A stretch of 64,000 bases of DNA from Pseudomonas arsenicoxydans (GCF_900103875.1 NZ_LT629705.1:3233001-3297000), one strand, 5' to 3'; positions 8,891 through 18,371 are shown, counted from the first letter of the stretch. The notes: generated by a model from the letters alone, not told the origin. Numbers and translations: made by a program.

Positions 8891-9874
8891 TTACTGAGCG
8901 TCTTCCGCCGGCGCTTTCTCACCGTGAGAGAGGCTGTAGACGTAAGCGGCCAGCAGGTGAACCTTGTCGTTGCCTTGCAGCAGTTCTTGCGCAGGCATCT
9001 GGCCCTGACGGCCGTAACGGATGGTCTGCTGCAGTTGAGCGAAGCTCGAACCGTAGATGAACGCTGCCGGGTGGGTCAGGTTAGGCGCGCCCATCGCTGG
9101 CGTACCTTTGCCTTCCGGACCGTGGCACACCGCGCAGTTGGCGGCGAACAGCTTCTGGCCGGCAACCGGGTCAGCCTTGGTGCCTTCCGGCAGCTTGCGG
9201 CCATCGAGGTTGGTCAGCACGAACGAAGCAACGTCCGCAACGCCTTGCTCGCCGATCACGTCAGCCCACGCTGGCATGACCGCGTGACGGCCACCCATGA
9301 TGGTGGTCTTGATGGTTTGCGGCTCGCCGCCCCAGCGCCAGTCGGCGTCGGTCAGGTTCGGGAAGCCATAAGCGCCCTTGGCGTCGGAGCCGTGGCAGAC
9401 CGAGCAGTTGGAGGCGAACAGACGGCCACCCATCTTCAGGGCTTGCGGGTCCTTGGCCACTTCTTCGATTGGCATGGAAGCGAACTTGGCGAAGATCGGA
9501 CCGAACCTGGCGTCCGACTTGGCCATTTCCTTTTCCCACTCGTGAACGCCGGTCCAGCCGGTCTGGCCGTTGGCGAACGCGGTCTGCTTCTCGTTATCCA
9601 GATAGTTGTAACCTGGCAGCAGGCCTTTCCAGTTGCCCAGGCCCGGGTACAGCACCAGGTAGCCCAGGGCGAAGATGATGGTGCCCACGAACAGCATGAA
9701 CCACCATTTTGGCAGTGGGTTGTCGTACTCCTCGATCCCGTCGAAGGAGTGGCCAACCGTTTCTTCCGTCTGCTCGGCGCGCTGGCCCTTGCGGGTAGAC
9801 AGCAGCAGCCAGGTCAGGGCGAAGATGGTGCCGAGACTGAGGACTGTGACGTACAGACTCCAGAACGTAGTCAT
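8891..9874 (-). CDS. ccoP1: Cbb3 oxidase subunit III (dihaem cytochrome c), cco-1
   Basis: A 327-residue membrane-anchored protein with two N-terminal hydrophobic segments, the conserved [16 protein letters not shown] region, and two haem c sites CSVCH and CAVCH. It carries electrons from cytochrome c toward CcoO and CcoN. Compared with the CcoP of cco-2 it has an extra stretch ([20 protein letters not shown] replaces YEDGWT). Its start overlaps the end of ccoQ by four bases. Last gene of the cco-1 operon. Confidence 0.97.
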   Translation of the reverse strand: MTTFWSLYVTVLSLGTIFALTWLLLSTRKGQRAEQTEETVGHSFDGIEEYDNPLPKWWFMLFVGTIIFALGYLVLYPGLGNWKGLLPGYNYLDNEKQTAFANGQTGWTGVHEWEKEMAKSDARFGPIFAKFASMPIEEVAKDPQALKMGGRLFASNCSVCHGSDAKGAYGFPNLTDADWRWGGEPQTIKTTIMGGRHAVMPAWADVIGEQGVADVASFVLTNLDGRKLPEGTKADPVAGQKLFAANCAVCHGPEGKGTPAMGAPNLTHPAAFIYGSSFAQLQQTIRYGRQGQMPAQELLQGNDKVHLLAAYVYSLSHGEKAPAEDAQ

Positions 9875-10056
9875 TCTTTGTTACTCCTAGAAGCTTGCTC
9901 GACGTGCTTGATGGCTTCGGGATCATCCGCGAAAGGCAGCAAGGTCGCGTCTTCAAACTCCGACTTGCGCTTGGGGCTGAATACCCACAACGCCAGACCG
10001 ATGAAGGCCACCATCACAACAACGGTGCCCAGGCCACGAATCATCCCGATATCCAT
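9871..10056 (-). CDS. ccoQ1: Cbb3 oxidase subunit CcoQ, cco-1
   Basis: A 61-residue single-span protein ([24 protein letters not shown]), typical of CcoQ/FixQ, which stabilises the cbb3 complex. It lies between ccoO and ccoP with a four-base overlap with ccoP and a five-base gap to ccoO, as expected of one transcript. Confidence 0.95.
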   Translation of the reverse strand: MDIGMIRGLGTVVVMVAFIGLALWVFSPKRKSEFEDATLLPFADDPEAIKHVEQASRSNKE

Positions 10057-10061
10057 CTAAA

Positions 10062-10670
10062 TCACCGTTTGCTTTTGATGATGGTGCCCAGGCCTTGCAG
10101 ATAGGCCACCAGCGCGTCCATTTCGGTTTTGCCCTTCACAGCATCCTTGGCGCCGGCGATGTCTTCGTCGGTGTAAGGGACGCCGAGCGTGCGCAAGACT
10201 TCCAGTTTCTTGGCGGTGTCTTTGCCGTCGAGCTTGTTTTCCACGAGGAACGGGTAGGCCGGCATTTTCGACTCAGGCACTACGTTGCGCGGGTTGTACA
10301 AGTGCGCACGCTGCCAGTCATCGGAGTAACGACCGCCGACGCGGGCCAGGTCCGGACCGGTACGCTTGGAACCCCACAGGAACGGGTGGTCCCAGACGCT
10401 TTCACCGGCGACCGAGTAGTGGCCGTAACGTTCGGTTTCAGCACGGAACGGGCGGATCATCTGCGAGTGGCAGCCGACACAACCGTTGGCGATGAAGACG
10501 TCGCGTCCTTCGACTTCAAGCGCAGGGCGAGGCTTCATGCCTTCGACCGGCTTGTTGGTGACGTCCTGGAAAAACAGCGGAACGATCTGGGTCAGGCCGC
10601 CGATGCTGACGGCGATAACCATGAAGAAGGCCAGCAGGCCAATGTTCTTCTCGACTGCTTCATGCTTCAT
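10062..10670 (-). CDS. ccoO1: Cbb3 oxidase subunit II (monohaem cytochrome c), cco-1
   Basis: A 202-residue protein with one N-terminal anchor helix ([26 protein letters not shown]) and one haem c site CVGCH, followed by [18 protein letters not shown], diagnostic of CcoO. M110-type ligand region [11 protein letters not shown] is present. It overlaps the stop of ccoN by one base. Confidence 0.97.
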   Translation of the reverse strand: MKHEAVEKNIGLLAFFMVIAVSIGGLTQIVPLFFQDVTNKPVEGMKPRPALEVEGRDVFIANGCVGCHSQMIRPFRAETERYGHYSVAGESVWDHPFLWGSKRTGPDLARVGGRYSDDWQRAHLYNPRNVVPESKMPAYPFLVENKLDGKDTAKKLEVLRTLGVPYTDEDIAGAKDAVKGKTEMDALVAYLQGLGTIIKSKR

Positions 10671-12112
10671 CAGTGAGCTCCAACTACAGCAATCTGTTCA
10701 GCGGCTTTGGCTTCTGCCGGGTTCGAGGCACGTACGGTACGCCATACGTTGTAGGCCATGAACAGCATGCCGCTGGCGAAGAACGCACCGCCCAGGGCGC
10801 GAACGATGTAGCCAGGGTGGCTGGCTTGCAGCGCTTCGACGAACGAGTAGGTGAGGGTGCCGTCGTCGTTGATTGCACGCCACATCAGGCCCTGGGTGAT
10901 GCCGTTGACCCACATCGAAGCGATGTACAGAACGGTACCGATGGTTGCGAGCCAGAAGTGGGTGTTGATCAGGCCGATGCTGTGCATCTGCGCACGACCG
11001 AACAGTTTCGGGATCATGTGGTAGATCGCGCCGATCGAGATCATCGCTACCCAGCCGAGAGCGCCGGCGTGTACGTGGCCGATGGTCCAGTCGGTATAGT
11101 GCGACAGCGAGTTCACGGTCTTGATGGCCATCATCGGGCCTTCGAAGGTCGACATGCCGTAGAACGCCAGCGATACCACCAGGAACCGCAGGATCGGGTC
11201 GGTGCGCAGCTTATGCCAGGCGCCCGACAGGGTCATCATGCCGTTGATCATGCCGCCCCAGCTCGGAGCCAGCAGAATGATCGACATCGCCATGCCCAGG
11301 GACTGAGCCCAGTCCGGCAGTGCGGTGTAGTGCAAGTGGTGCGGACCGGCCCAGATGTACAGGGTGATCAGCGCCCAGAAGTGCACGATCGACAGGCGAT
11401 AGGAGTAGATCGGACGCTCGGCCTGCTTCGGAACGAAGTAGTACATCATCCCCAGGAAGCCGGTGGTCAGGAAGAAACCGACCGCGTTATGGCCGTACCA
11501 CCACTGGATCATCGCGTCCGTCGCACCCGCATAGGCGGAGTAGGACTTGAACAGGCTGACCGGCAGCGACATGTGGTTGACGATGTGCAGCATCGCGGTC
11601 ACGACGATGAACGCGCCGTAGAACCAGTTACCCACATAGATGTGCTTGGTTTTGCGCTTGACGATGGTCCCGAAGAACACCAGACCGTAAACGACCCAGA
11701 CAATGGCCAGCAGAATAGCCAGTGGCCATTCCAGCTCAGCGTATTCCTTGGTGGTGGTGTAACCCAGCGGCAAGGTAACGATGGCGCCGATGATCACCGC
11801 TTGCCATCCCCAGAAGTGGAAGGCGGCGAGACTGTCGGAAATCAGTCGCGTTTGGCAGGTTCGCTGCACGACGTAATAAGAAGTGGCAAACAGTGCACAA
11901 CCACCGAAGGCGAAAATCACCAGGTTGGTGTGCAACGGGCGTAAGCGTCCAAAAGTCGTCCACGGCAGACCGAAGTTCAATTCCGGCCATACGAGCTGTG
12001 AGGCGATGAAGACACCAAGCCCCATGCCAAGGATCCCCCAGACCACCGTCATGATGGCGAACTGGCGGACTACCTTATAGTTATAAGCAGTCGGACTGAT
12101 TGCTGTGCTCAT
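10670..12112 (-). CDS. ccoN1: Cbb3 oxidase catalytic subunit I, cco-1
   Basis: A 480-residue haem-copper oxidase subunit with about twelve membrane helices and the conserved histidines in [39 protein letters not shown] and [17 protein letters not shown]. It reduces oxygen to water at high affinity. The start chosen at 12112 gives [15 protein letters not shown], equivalent to its paralogue; a longer reading from 12295 would add unconserved residues and run through the promoter. The central part is nearly identical in protein sequence to CcoN of cco-2. Confidence 0.97.
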   Translation of the reverse strand: MSTAISPTAYNYKVVRQFAIMTVVWGILGMGLGVFIASQLVWPELNFGLPWTTFGRLRPLHTNLVIFAFGGCALFATSYYVVQRTCQTRLISDSLAAFHFWGWQAVIIGAIVTLPLGYTTTKEYAELEWPLAILLAIVWVVYGLVFFGTIVKRKTKHIYVGNWFYGAFIVVTAMLHIVNHMSLPVSLFKSYSAYAGATDAMIQWWYGHNAVGFFLTTGFLGMMYYFVPKQAERPIYSYRLSIVHFWALITLYIWAGPHHLHYTALPDWAQSLGMAMSIILLAPSWGGMINGMMTLSGAWHKLRTDPILRFLVVSLAFYGMSTFEGPMMAIKTVNSLSHYTDWTIGHVHAGALGWVAMISIGAIYHMIPKLFGRAQMHSIGLINTHFWLATIGTVLYIASMWVNGITQGLMWRAINDDGTLTYSFVEALQASHPGYIVRALGGAFFASGMLFMAYNVWRTVRASNPAEAKAAEQIAVVGAH

Positions 12113-12197
12113 TCTAAGGTTCCACGGTTTGGGTGTTTTATTAGGAGTAAAAATCGGTCGCAAGTATGGAGAAAGCAGGGGGTCATTGCAACGCGCC

Positions 12198-12211
12198 ATG
12201 ACCTGGATCAA
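12198..12211 (-). promoter_or_regulatory. Anr-like site upstream of ccoN1
   Basis: Minus-strand reading TTGATCCAGGTCAT: first half matches the Anr consensus, the second only in TCA. It is centred about 92 bases upstream of the ccoN1 start. In P. aeruginosa the cco-1 operon is known to be less dependent on Anr than cco-2, which agrees with a weak site here. Confidence 0.5.
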
Positions 12212-12554
12212 TGCTTTCAAAAGCTGATTCTGCGGCCTTTCCATGCGCCGCGTAAGGACAAAATTGCCCCCGGACAAAATGTCGCAGCGAACCAAATGGG
12301 TGAGGGGGTCAGGTCAGTTGTAACGGGGTGTGTTCAAACGCAACGATCGGGTGACAGACGGCGATTGGCACGACAGCCGGTATCTACCAGCCTTTGCGGC
12401 CTGTCATCGAACGAATTCGTCGAACGCATCGGGTTGGGTCGACCTGGAACCGGCTCATGCCAGTCCGCATCGCAGAAGCTTAGACCCGAATCTGGTGAAC
12501 CGAAAGGAGGGACCCAAGGAGGGGTGCGACACTTGGTCGCAAAAAGGCAGGGAA

Positions 12555-12580
12555 CTGCCGCATCCGGGAGAATGCGGCAG
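12555..12580 (-). terminator. Hairpin downstream of ccoP2
   Basis: Perfect inverted repeat CTGCCGCAT / ATGCGGCAG with an eight-base loop, 15 bases beyond the ccoP2 stop codon. There is no U-run directly after it, so it may act as an mRNA-stabilising hairpin or a weak terminator. Confidence 0.5.
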
Positions 12581-12595
12581 TAGAGCGGTCGAGAT

Positions 12596-13549
12596 TTATT
12601 CGCGTTTGCCTTCGGCTTGCAAGCGCTCGGTGCTCAGACCGTGAGACAGGCTGTAAACATACGCAGCCAGCAGTTGCACCTTGTCGTTGCCGAGCAATTC
12701 GTTCTGCGCCGGCATGTGGCCCTGGCGGCCATGACGAATGGTTTGTTGCAGTTGCGCCAGGCTTGAACCGTAGATAAATCCGGCCGGGTGCGTCAGATTC
12801 GGCGCCCCCATGGCTTCAGTGCCTTGGCCGTTTGCCCCATGACAGGCTACGCAGGTGGTGCTGAACAGTTGCTGTCCGGCTTGTACGTCGGCACCACTGT
12901 CGGCTGGCAATGGCAGGCCGGCCAGTTCGTGACGCACATAGGCGGCGACGTTTTTTACGCCGGTTTCACCGAGGATTTCACCCCAGGCCGGCATCGCCGC
13001 CATGCGACCGCCCATGATGGTGGTCTTGATGGTGTCGGCAGCACCGCCCCAGCGCCAGTCGGCGTCGGTCAGGTTCGGGAAGCCGAAAGCGCCCTTGGCA
13101 TCCGAGCCGTGGCAGACCGAGCAGTTGGAGGCGAACAGGCGACCGCCCATTTTCAGCGCTTGCGGGTCCTTGGCCACTTCTTCCACCGGCATGGCAGCGA
13201 ATTTGGCGAAGATCGGCCCGAACTTCGCGTCAGCCTTGTTCATTTCCTTTTCCCATTCGTGGACGCCGGTCCAGCCGTCCTCGTAACCCGGCAGGACGCC
13301 TTTCCAGTTGCCCAGGCCGGGATAGAGGATCAGATAGCCCACGGCAAACACCAGCGTGCCGGCGAACAGCATGAACCACCACTGCGGCAGCGGATTGTCA
13401 TACTCCTCGATGCCGTCGAAGCTATGGCCCATGGTCTGGTCGACGCTGCCCTTGGTTTCGCCCTTGCGGGTGCCGATCAGCAGCCAGGTCAGGCCGATCA
13501 GGCTGCCGATGGTCAGTACGCAGATCCACGTACTCCAGAAGGTGGTCAT
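12596..13549 (-). CDS. ccoP2: Cbb3 oxidase subunit III (dihaem cytochrome c), cco-2
   Basis: A 317-residue paralogue of the CcoP of cco-1, with two anchor helices, [17 protein letters not shown], and haem c sites CSVCH and CVACH. It lacks the insertion found in CcoP1 after LPGY. Its start overlaps ccoQ2 by four bases. It ends the cco-2 operon, which is expected to be the strongly Anr-induced set. Confidence 0.96.
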   Translation of the reverse strand: MTTFWSTWICVLTIGSLIGLTWLLIGTRKGETKGSVDQTMGHSFDGIEEYDNPLPQWWFMLFAGTLVFAVGYLILYPGLGNWKGVLPGYEDGWTGVHEWEKEMNKADAKFGPIFAKFAAMPVEEVAKDPQALKMGGRLFASNCSVCHGSDAKGAFGFPNLTDADWRWGGAADTIKTTIMGGRMAAMPAWGEILGETGVKNVAAYVRHELAGLPLPADSGADVQAGQQLFSTTCVACHGANGQGTEAMGAPNLTHPAGFIYGSSLAQLQQTIRHGRQGHMPAQNELLGNDKVQLLAAYVYSLSHGLSTERLQAEGKRE

Positions 13550-13746
13550 GGCCGGGTACTCCTTGTTGTTGCGGGTTCTTGAGGGCTATCGGGTTGTGGT
13601 TCGTCGGCGAATGGCAGCAGGCGCGCTTCGGCGAATGCCGGGCTGCGCTTGCTGTTGAACACCCACAACGACAGGCCGACGAAGGCCACGAACACCACGA
13701 CCGTGCCCAGGCCGCGAATCATTCCACTGCTCATTTCAAGGACCAT
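13546..13746 (-). CDS. ccoQ2: Cbb3 oxidase subunit CcoQ, cco-2
   Basis: A 66-residue single-span protein ([20 protein letters not shown]) related to CcoQ of cco-1 but with a longer, Pro/Thr-rich tail. The ATG at 13746 follows AGAGGTGAACC, a good ribosome binding site; a second in-frame ATG lies 12 bases further on. It begins three bases after the ccoO2 stop codon. Confidence 0.92.
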   Translation of the reverse strand: MVLEMSSGMIRGLGTVVVFVAFVGLSLWVFNSKRSPAFAEARLLPFADEPQPDSPQEPATTRSTRP

Positions 13747-13749
13747 GGT

Positions 13750-14358
13750 TCACCTCTTGCTCTTGATGGCAGTGCCGAGCACTTGCAGGTAGGCGACCAG
13801 TGCGTCCATTTCGGTCTTGCCCTTGAGTGAGGCCGTTGCACCGGCGATGTCGTCGTCGGTGTAGGGCACGCCCAGGGTGCGCATGGTCTTGATCTTGGTT
13901 TCGGTGTGGCTGCTGTCGAGTTGATTGGCCACCAGCCACGGATAGGCCGGCATCTTCGATTCCGGCACGACGTTGCGCGGGTTGTACAAGTGCGCGCGGT
14001 GCCAGTCTTCGGAGTAACGGCCGCCGACCCGTGCAAGGTCCGGCCCGGTGCGTTTCGAACCCCACAGGAACGGGTGATCCCAGACGCTCTCGCCAGCCAC
14101 CGAGTAGTGGCCGTAGCGTTCGGTCTCGGCGCGGAACGGCCGGATCATCTGCGAGTGGCAACCGACGCAGCCTTCGCGGATGTAGATGTCACGTCCTTCC
14201 AGTTGCAGCGCGGTGTAGGGCTTCATGCCTTCCACCGGTTTGTTGGTCACGTCCTGAAAGAACAGCGGGACGATCTGGGTCAGACCGCCGATGCTCACGG
14301 CCAGGACCATCAGCAACATCAGCAGGCCGACGTTTTTCTCGATTGTTTCGTGTTTCAT
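13750..14358 (-). CDS. ccoO2: Cbb3 oxidase subunit II (monohaem cytochrome c), cco-2
   Basis: A 202-residue protein collinear with CcoO of cco-1: anchor helix, one haem c site [23 protein letters not shown] and [11 protein letters not shown]. Spacing of ten bases from ccoN2 and three to ccoQ2 shows one operon. Confidence 0.96.
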   Translation of the reverse strand: MKHETIEKNVGLLMLLMVLAVSIGGLTQIVPLFFQDVTNKPVEGMKPYTALQLEGRDIYIREGCVGCHSQMIRPFRAETERYGHYSVAGESVWDHPFLWGSKRTGPDLARVGGRYSEDWHRAHLYNPRNVVPESKMPAYPWLVANQLDSSHTETKIKTMRTLGVPYTDDDIAGATASLKGKTEMDALVAYLQVLGTAIKSKR

Positions 14359-14368
14359 GGCGGACTCC

Positions 14369-15793
14369 TCAGGCCATCTGCGCGGCAGCGGCGACTTCGG
14401 CAGGCTGCGAGGCCCGTACGGTGCGCCAGGTGTTGTAAGCCATCAGGAACATGCCACTGAGGAAGATCGCACCGCCGACCAGTCGCACGACGAAGCCTGG
14501 GTGGCTGGCCACCAGGGTTTCGACGAAGGAGTAGGTCAGCGTGCCGTCCTCGTTGACGGCGCGCCACATCAGGCCCTGGGCGATGCCGTTGACCCACATC
14601 GAGGCGATGTACAGCACGGTGCCGATGGTCGCGAGCCAGAAGTGCGCATTGATCAGGCCGATGCTGTGCATCTGCGCGCGACCGAAGATTTTCGGGATCA
14701 TGTGATACAGCGCACCGATGGAGATCATCGCCACCCAGCCGAGCGCACCGGCATGAACGTGGCCGATGGTCCAGTCGGTGTAGTGGGAGAGGGCGTTGAC
14801 CGTCTTGATCGCCATCATCGGCCCTTCGAAGGTCGACATGCCGTAGAACGCCAGCGAGACCACGAGGAAGCGCAGGATCGGGTCGCTGCGCAACTTATGC
14901 CAGGCGCCCGAGAGCGTCATCATGCCGTTGATCATCCCGCCCCAGCTTGGCGCCAGCAGGATCAGCGACATCACCATGCCCAGCGACTGCGCCCAGTCCG
15001 GCAGTGCGGTATAGTGCAGGTGGTGCGGACCGGCCCAGATGTACAGGGTGATCAGCGCCCAGAAGTGCACGATGGACAAGCGATAGGAATACACCGGGCG
15101 CTCGGCCTGTTTGGGCACGAAGTAATACATCATCCCCAGGAAACCGGCGGTGAGGAAAAAGCCCACGGCGTTGTGCCCGTACCACCACTGGACCATCGCA
15201 TCGGTCGCACCGGCGTACACCGAGTAGGACTTGGTGAAACTCACCGGCAATTCGAGGTTGTTGACGATGTGCAGGATCGCCACGGTGATGATGAACGCAC
15301 CGAAGAACCAGTTGCCGACGTAGATGTGCTTGGTCTTGCGCTTGGCCAGCGTGCCGAAGAACACGATGGCGTAAGCGACCCAGACGATGGTGATCAGAAT
15401 GTCGATCGGCCATTCCAGCTCGGCGTATTCCTTGGAACTGGTGTAACCCAGCGGCAGGCTGATGGCTGCCAGCAGGATCACCAGTTGCCAGCCCCAGAAG
15501 CAGAACGCGGCGATTTTCGGCGCGAACAATTGAGTCTGGCAGGTGCGTTGCACCGAATAAAACGAGCTGGCGAACAGGGCGCAACCGCCGAAAGCGAAGA
15601 TCACCGCGTTGGTGTGCAATGGGCGCAACCGCCCGAAACTGGTCCACGGTAGATTGAAGTTGAGTTCGGGCCAGACCAATTGAGCCGCGAGAAAAACCCC
15701 GAGACCCATGCCGACGATGCCCCACACCACCGTCATAATGGCGAATTGGCGGACCACCTTGTAGTTGTAGGCGGTACTGATAGAAGTGTTCAT
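14369..15793 (-). CDS. ccoN2: Cbb3 oxidase catalytic subunit I, cco-2
   Basis: A 474-residue haem-copper oxidase subunit. Histidine motifs [39 protein letters not shown] and [13 protein letters not shown] are complete. The start at 15793 ([14 protein letters not shown]) follows GGGGAACC. The N- and C-terminal parts differ from CcoN1 while the middle is almost the same, as expected for paralogues kept alike by selection or gene conversion. A near-perfect Anr box lies 111 bases upstream, inside the divergent gene. Confidence 0.97.
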   Translation of the reverse strand: MNTSISTAYNYKVVRQFAIMTVVWGIVGMGLGVFLAAQLVWPELNFNLPWTSFGRLRPLHTNAVIFAFGGCALFASSFYSVQRTCQTQLFAPKIAAFCFWGWQLVILLAAISLPLGYTSSKEYAELEWPIDILITIVWVAYAIVFFGTLAKRKTKHIYVGNWFFGAFIITVAILHIVNNLELPVSFTKSYSVYAGATDAMVQWWYGHNAVGFFLTAGFLGMMYYFVPKQAERPVYSYRLSIVHFWALITLYIWAGPHHLHYTALPDWAQSLGMVMSLILLAPSWGGMINGMMTLSGAWHKLRSDPILRFLVVSLAFYGMSTFEGPMMAIKTVNALSHYTDWTIGHVHAGALGWVAMISIGALYHMIPKIFGRAQMHSIGLINAHFWLATIGTVLYIASMWVNGIAQGLMWRAVNEDGTLTYSFVETLVASHPGFVVRLVGGAIFLSGMFLMAYNTWRTVRASQPAEVAAAAQMA

Positions 15794-15878
15794 GGTTCCC
15801 CATCCACGGTTCAGCCGAAGTGAGCGCCAGCAGCGCCGCTTCGCCTGGAGTTATAGGCAGACTAAAAGCGAGGCAAGC

Positions 15879-16556
15879 ATGGACAAAGAGCACAAGGCCA
15901 GTATTGACGGGGATCAATGGGCGCAATGTGTGCGGGATCATGGATGGTTGTGGAATGCCGCGTCAGCGCCGGCATCGGCGACACTGATTCTCGCTCACGG
16001 AGCCGGTGCGCCGATGGACAGTGCCTGGATGAACGATATGGCTGCACGCCTTGCGGCTCAAGGCGTCAACGTAGTGCGCTTCGAGTTTCCCTACATGGCG
16101 CAAAGGCGTGTCGATGGTGGCAAGCGTCCTCCGAATCCGGCGCCAAAACTGCTGGAATGCTGGCGTGAGGTGTATGCCGTGGTGCGACGCCATGTCACTG
16201 GGCGTCTGGCCATTGGCGGCAAGTCCATGGGCGGGCGGATGGCCAGTCTGTTGGCTGATGAACTTGGGGCGGATGCGCTGGTGTGCCTGGGTTATCCGTT
16301 TTATGCGGTGGGGAAGCCGGAGAAGCCTCGGGTCGAACATTTGGCTTGTTTGCAGACTCGGACGTTGATTGTGCAGGGGGAGCGGGATGCTTTGGGTAAT
16401 CGGGAGGCGGTTGAGGGGTATTCGTTATCGCCGGGGATTGAGGTGTTTTGGTTGGGGGCGGGGGATCATGATTTGAAGCCGCTCAAGGTTTCCGGGTTTA
16501 CGCATGAGCAGCATTTGGCCAGTGCCGCGCAGAAGGTGGCCGAGTTTCTTCGGTGA
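15879..16556 (+). CDS. Alpha/beta hydrolase of the KANL3/Tex30 type
   Basis: A 225-residue cytoplasmic protein. LILAHGAGAPMDS (oxyanion/N-terminal motif), GGKSMGGRMASLL (nucleophile elbow G-K-S-M-G) and GDHDLKP near the C terminus (catalytic His) form the usual hydrolase triad. Similar proteins are annotated as KANL3/Tex30 or dienelactone-hydrolase-like; the substrate is unknown. The ATG at 15879 follows GCGAGGCAAGC; the frame is open upstream to 15786, but that part overlaps the ccoN2 start. Codons 9-13 contain the Anr box of the cco-2 operon. G+C and codon use drift toward the 3' end (many GGG/TTG codons). Confidence 0.85.
   Translation: MDKEHKASIDGDQWAQCVRDHGWLWNAASAPASATLILAHGAGAPMDSAWMNDMAARLAAQGVNVVRFEFPYMAQRRVDGGKRPPNPAPKLLECWREVYAVVRRHVTGRLAIGGKSMGGRMASLLADELGADALVCLGYPFYAVGKPEKPRVEHLACLQTRTLIVQGERDALGNREAVEGYSLSPGIEVFWLGAGDHDLKPLKVSGFTHEQHLASAAQKVAEFLR
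15904..15917 (-). promoter_or_regulatory. Anr box for the cco-2 operon
   Basis: TTGACGGGGATCAA matches the Anr consensus TTGAT-N4-ATCAA at nine of ten positions. It lies 111 bases upstream of the ccoN2 start but inside the 5' coding part of the divergent hydrolase gene. Strong Anr control of cco-2 is established in P. aeruginosa. Confidence 0.8.
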
Positions 16557-16936
16557 GATTTGGGGTGGGGGGCATATCCGTTGCTGCGGTAACGGCCACT
16601 TAGGGTTTCGCCCTTACGGCGACTCACTTTTTTTACAAGCGCCTAAAAAAAGTAAGCAAAAAAACGCTTGCTCCTACGTTCGGCCCGCTCGCTGAGGCTC
16701 GGGGTTCCTTCGCTCCGGGGTCCATCCGGGGGCATCGCCTCCGGTTTGCTTCGCTGCACCTCCTCTCGATGTGTTCGACTTCGTCGAACGGTCGCTGCGC
16801 TCCCACCCCCGGATGAATCCCTCCACTCAGCCTTCCGATGTCGCCCGTGGATCAAGATCAAGAGCTGCAGCCGAGCTAACGCTCATCCTGTTGAGTGGTG
16901 AGGAGCAGAAGCGGTACGCGTTCTGCTCTTGCTCTT
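16557..16936. other. Non-coding region resembling a dispersed Pseudomonas repeat
   Basis: 380 bases with no plausible gene. It holds blocks I recognise as common between genes in fluorescent pseudomonads (CGGTAACGGCCACTTAGGGT, then CAAGCGCCTAAAAAAAGTAA, then CTCGGGGTTCCTTCGCTCCG). It runs directly into the tandem repeat array. Recognition is from memory and unverified. Confidence 0.4.
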
Positions 16937-17540
16937 CTGTGGGAGCTGGCCTGCTGGCGATGGCGGCCTGACAGACGACCATTCTCTAACTGAATGCACT
17001 CCAATCAAAACTGTGGGAGCTGGCCTGCCAGCGATGGCGGACTACGAGCCGACCAATCTCTTGCTGGTGTACCGGGCCCAACTGTAGGAGTGAGCCAGCT
17101 CGCGATGGCGGCCGGCCAGCCGACCAATCTCTAACTGAATGCACTCCAATCAAAACTGTGGGAGCTGGCCTGCCAGCGATGGCGGCCGGCCAGCCAACCA
17201 AACTCTAGCTGAATGCACTCAATTCAAAACTGTGGGAGCTGGCCTGCCAGCGATGGCGGCCGGCCAGCCAACCAATCTCTAGCTGAATGCACTCAATTCA
17301 AAACTGTGGGAGCTGGCCTGCCAGCGATGGCGGCCGGCCAGCCAACCAATCTCTAACTGAATGCACTCAAATCAAAAATGTGGGAGCTGGCTTGCCAGCG
17401 ATGGCGGCTTGCCAGCCAACCAATTTCTAATTGAATGCACTCAACCCAACTGTGGGAGCTGGCCTGCCAGCCAACCAACCAAACTCTACCTGAATGCACT
17501 CAAATCAAAAATGTGGGAGCTGGCTTGCTCCGGGCGGCGA
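16937..17540. repeat. Tandem array of nine ~74-bp repeats
   Basis: The start block TGTGGGAGCTGGCCTGCCAG recurs at 16937, 17011, 17082, 17156, 17230, 17304, 17378, 17450 and 17511. Most steps are exactly 74 bases; the others are 71, 72 and 61. Each unit has a REP-like part (GGGAGCTGG...GCGATGGCGG) and a linker ending CTGAATGCACTCAA. The third copy begins with a variant block (TGTAGGAGTGAGCCAGCTCG). Linkers are nearly identical between units, so this is not a CRISPR. It is not coding. Confidence 0.9.
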
Positions 17541-17764
17541 TCCGACTAAAGCGGTCTACCAGATCACATCAAAGGGGCAGGGAAATATCCGGTCGCTTTC
17601 TGTGCATAAACGTAATTCTGTGAGCGCGTTTAAAGTACACGAACCGTTACGCCATAAGGGCTACAACACCTTGCGTCGTTGCCTACGCGTACGCCAGAAT
17701 CCGCCGGCTTACGCAGCTTGGAGGGGGATATATCGTTTCCTTGTCACTGGAAAACAGTGATCGG
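17541..17764. other. Non-coding leader/promoter region before the structured RNA
   Basis: About 220 bases with lower G+C and no gene. It should contain the promoter for the RNA element and the DUF6124 gene. I could not define -35 and -10 boxes with confidence. Confidence 0.35.
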
Positions 17765-17940
17765 GTTTGGTAGCCCGTCTGTAATAGCTGTATGGCAACA
17801 CCGTATGCAGTCCCTTTTCTTGGGGCTCGGTATTATGGTGGTCATGCGTGGGGCTCATTCGTGAGCGCCGGGTTCCTATTGCAGCCGGTCTACCAACCCG
17901 CGTATGGCCGCCACCCATCGTTTGGTAGCGTGGGTGATGG
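17765..17940 (+). ncRNA. P4 CI / C4-like structured antisense RNA leader
   Basis: Three mutually complementary blocks lie in the order A-B-C: GTTTGGTAG (17765-17773), CTACCAACCC (17890-17899) and TTTGGTAG (17921-17928). B can pair with either A or C. Between A and B there is a hairpin GCTCA-TTCG-TGAGC (17853-17866), and block C is inside a hairpin CACCCA / TGGGTG (17912-17936). This layout is that of seqA-seqB-seqC in the phage P4 immunity (CI) RNA and of C4-type antisense RNAs (P1/P7). It ends 31 bases before the DUF6124 gene, which it probably controls. Boundaries are approximate. Confidence 0.55.
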
Positions 17941-17971
17941 CTCCTTGAAGTCTGCAATAGGAGTTACACCT

Positions 17972-18331
17972 ATGTTCAAAGCCACACCAAACCCACCGGA
18001 CAACGATCCGATTTCTCACGACCCAGCGCTCGAGTCTCAAAAGACAAAAGAAGCCGCCGACCGCGCACTCGACTATTATCTCTGCCCCGAAATCCCGAAG
18101 TACTTCCCACCCAAGACCCGCCCCATCTACCAGGTCGACCCCACGCTGGATGACGAAACGCTGCTCGTCGAAGCCAGTGAATCGCTGTCGTCGGCCAATG
18201 CCATGGCCGGCAATATCGCCAACTCGGTGAGAGGCCCGGAGCGCAAACCGCTGCTGGCGCTGCAACAGCTGATCATGTTGAACGAGCTGCTGGTCAATCG
18301 ACTGCTGGACAGGCTTCGTTTGCCGCAGTAG
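17972..18331 (+). CDS. DUF6124 family protein
   Basis: A 119-residue cytoplasmic protein of unknown function from a family abundant in fluorescent pseudomonads. It begins MFKATPNPPDNDP, then KEAADRALDYYL, then VDPTLDDETLLVEASESLSSANAMA and a C-terminal helical part LQQLIMLNELLVNRLLDRL. The ATG at 17972 follows AGGAG with eight-base spacing, a strong site; the same frame remains open back to 17792 through the RNA leader. A terminator follows at 18372. The protein is short, acidic in the middle and has no catalytic motif I can recognise. Confidence 0.8.
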   Translation: MFKATPNPPDNDPISHDPALESQKTKEAADRALDYYLCPEIPKYFPPKTRPIYQVDPTLDDETLLVEASESLSSANAMAGNIANSVRGPERKPLLALQQLIMLNELLVNRLLDRLRLPQ

Positions 18332-18371
18332 TAGCGGATAGCCGTGAATAGCGCCAAATAAGAAACAAAAT

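Larger units (their letters stand above)
12113..12595. other. Intergenic region between the two cco operons
   Basis: 483 bases upstream of ccoN1 and downstream of ccoP2. It contains an Anr-like site at 12198-12211 and a perfect nine-base-pair hairpin at 12555-12580 just after ccoP2. No gene was recognised in the remainder. Confidence 0.6.

Noticed and set aside
12113..12295. N-terminal extension of ccoN1 to 12295
   Set aside because: The added 61 residues are absent in the paralogue and would cover the promoter and Anr-like site; the start at 12112 aligns with CcoN2.
15786..15878. Upstream start for the hydrolase at 15786
   Set aside because: It would overlap the start of ccoN2, and the internal ATG at 15879 has a good ribosome binding site.
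16937..17540. CRISPR array
   Set aside because: Repeats are regular, but the segments between them are also nearly identical from unit to unit, the period is 74 bases, and no cas gene is near.
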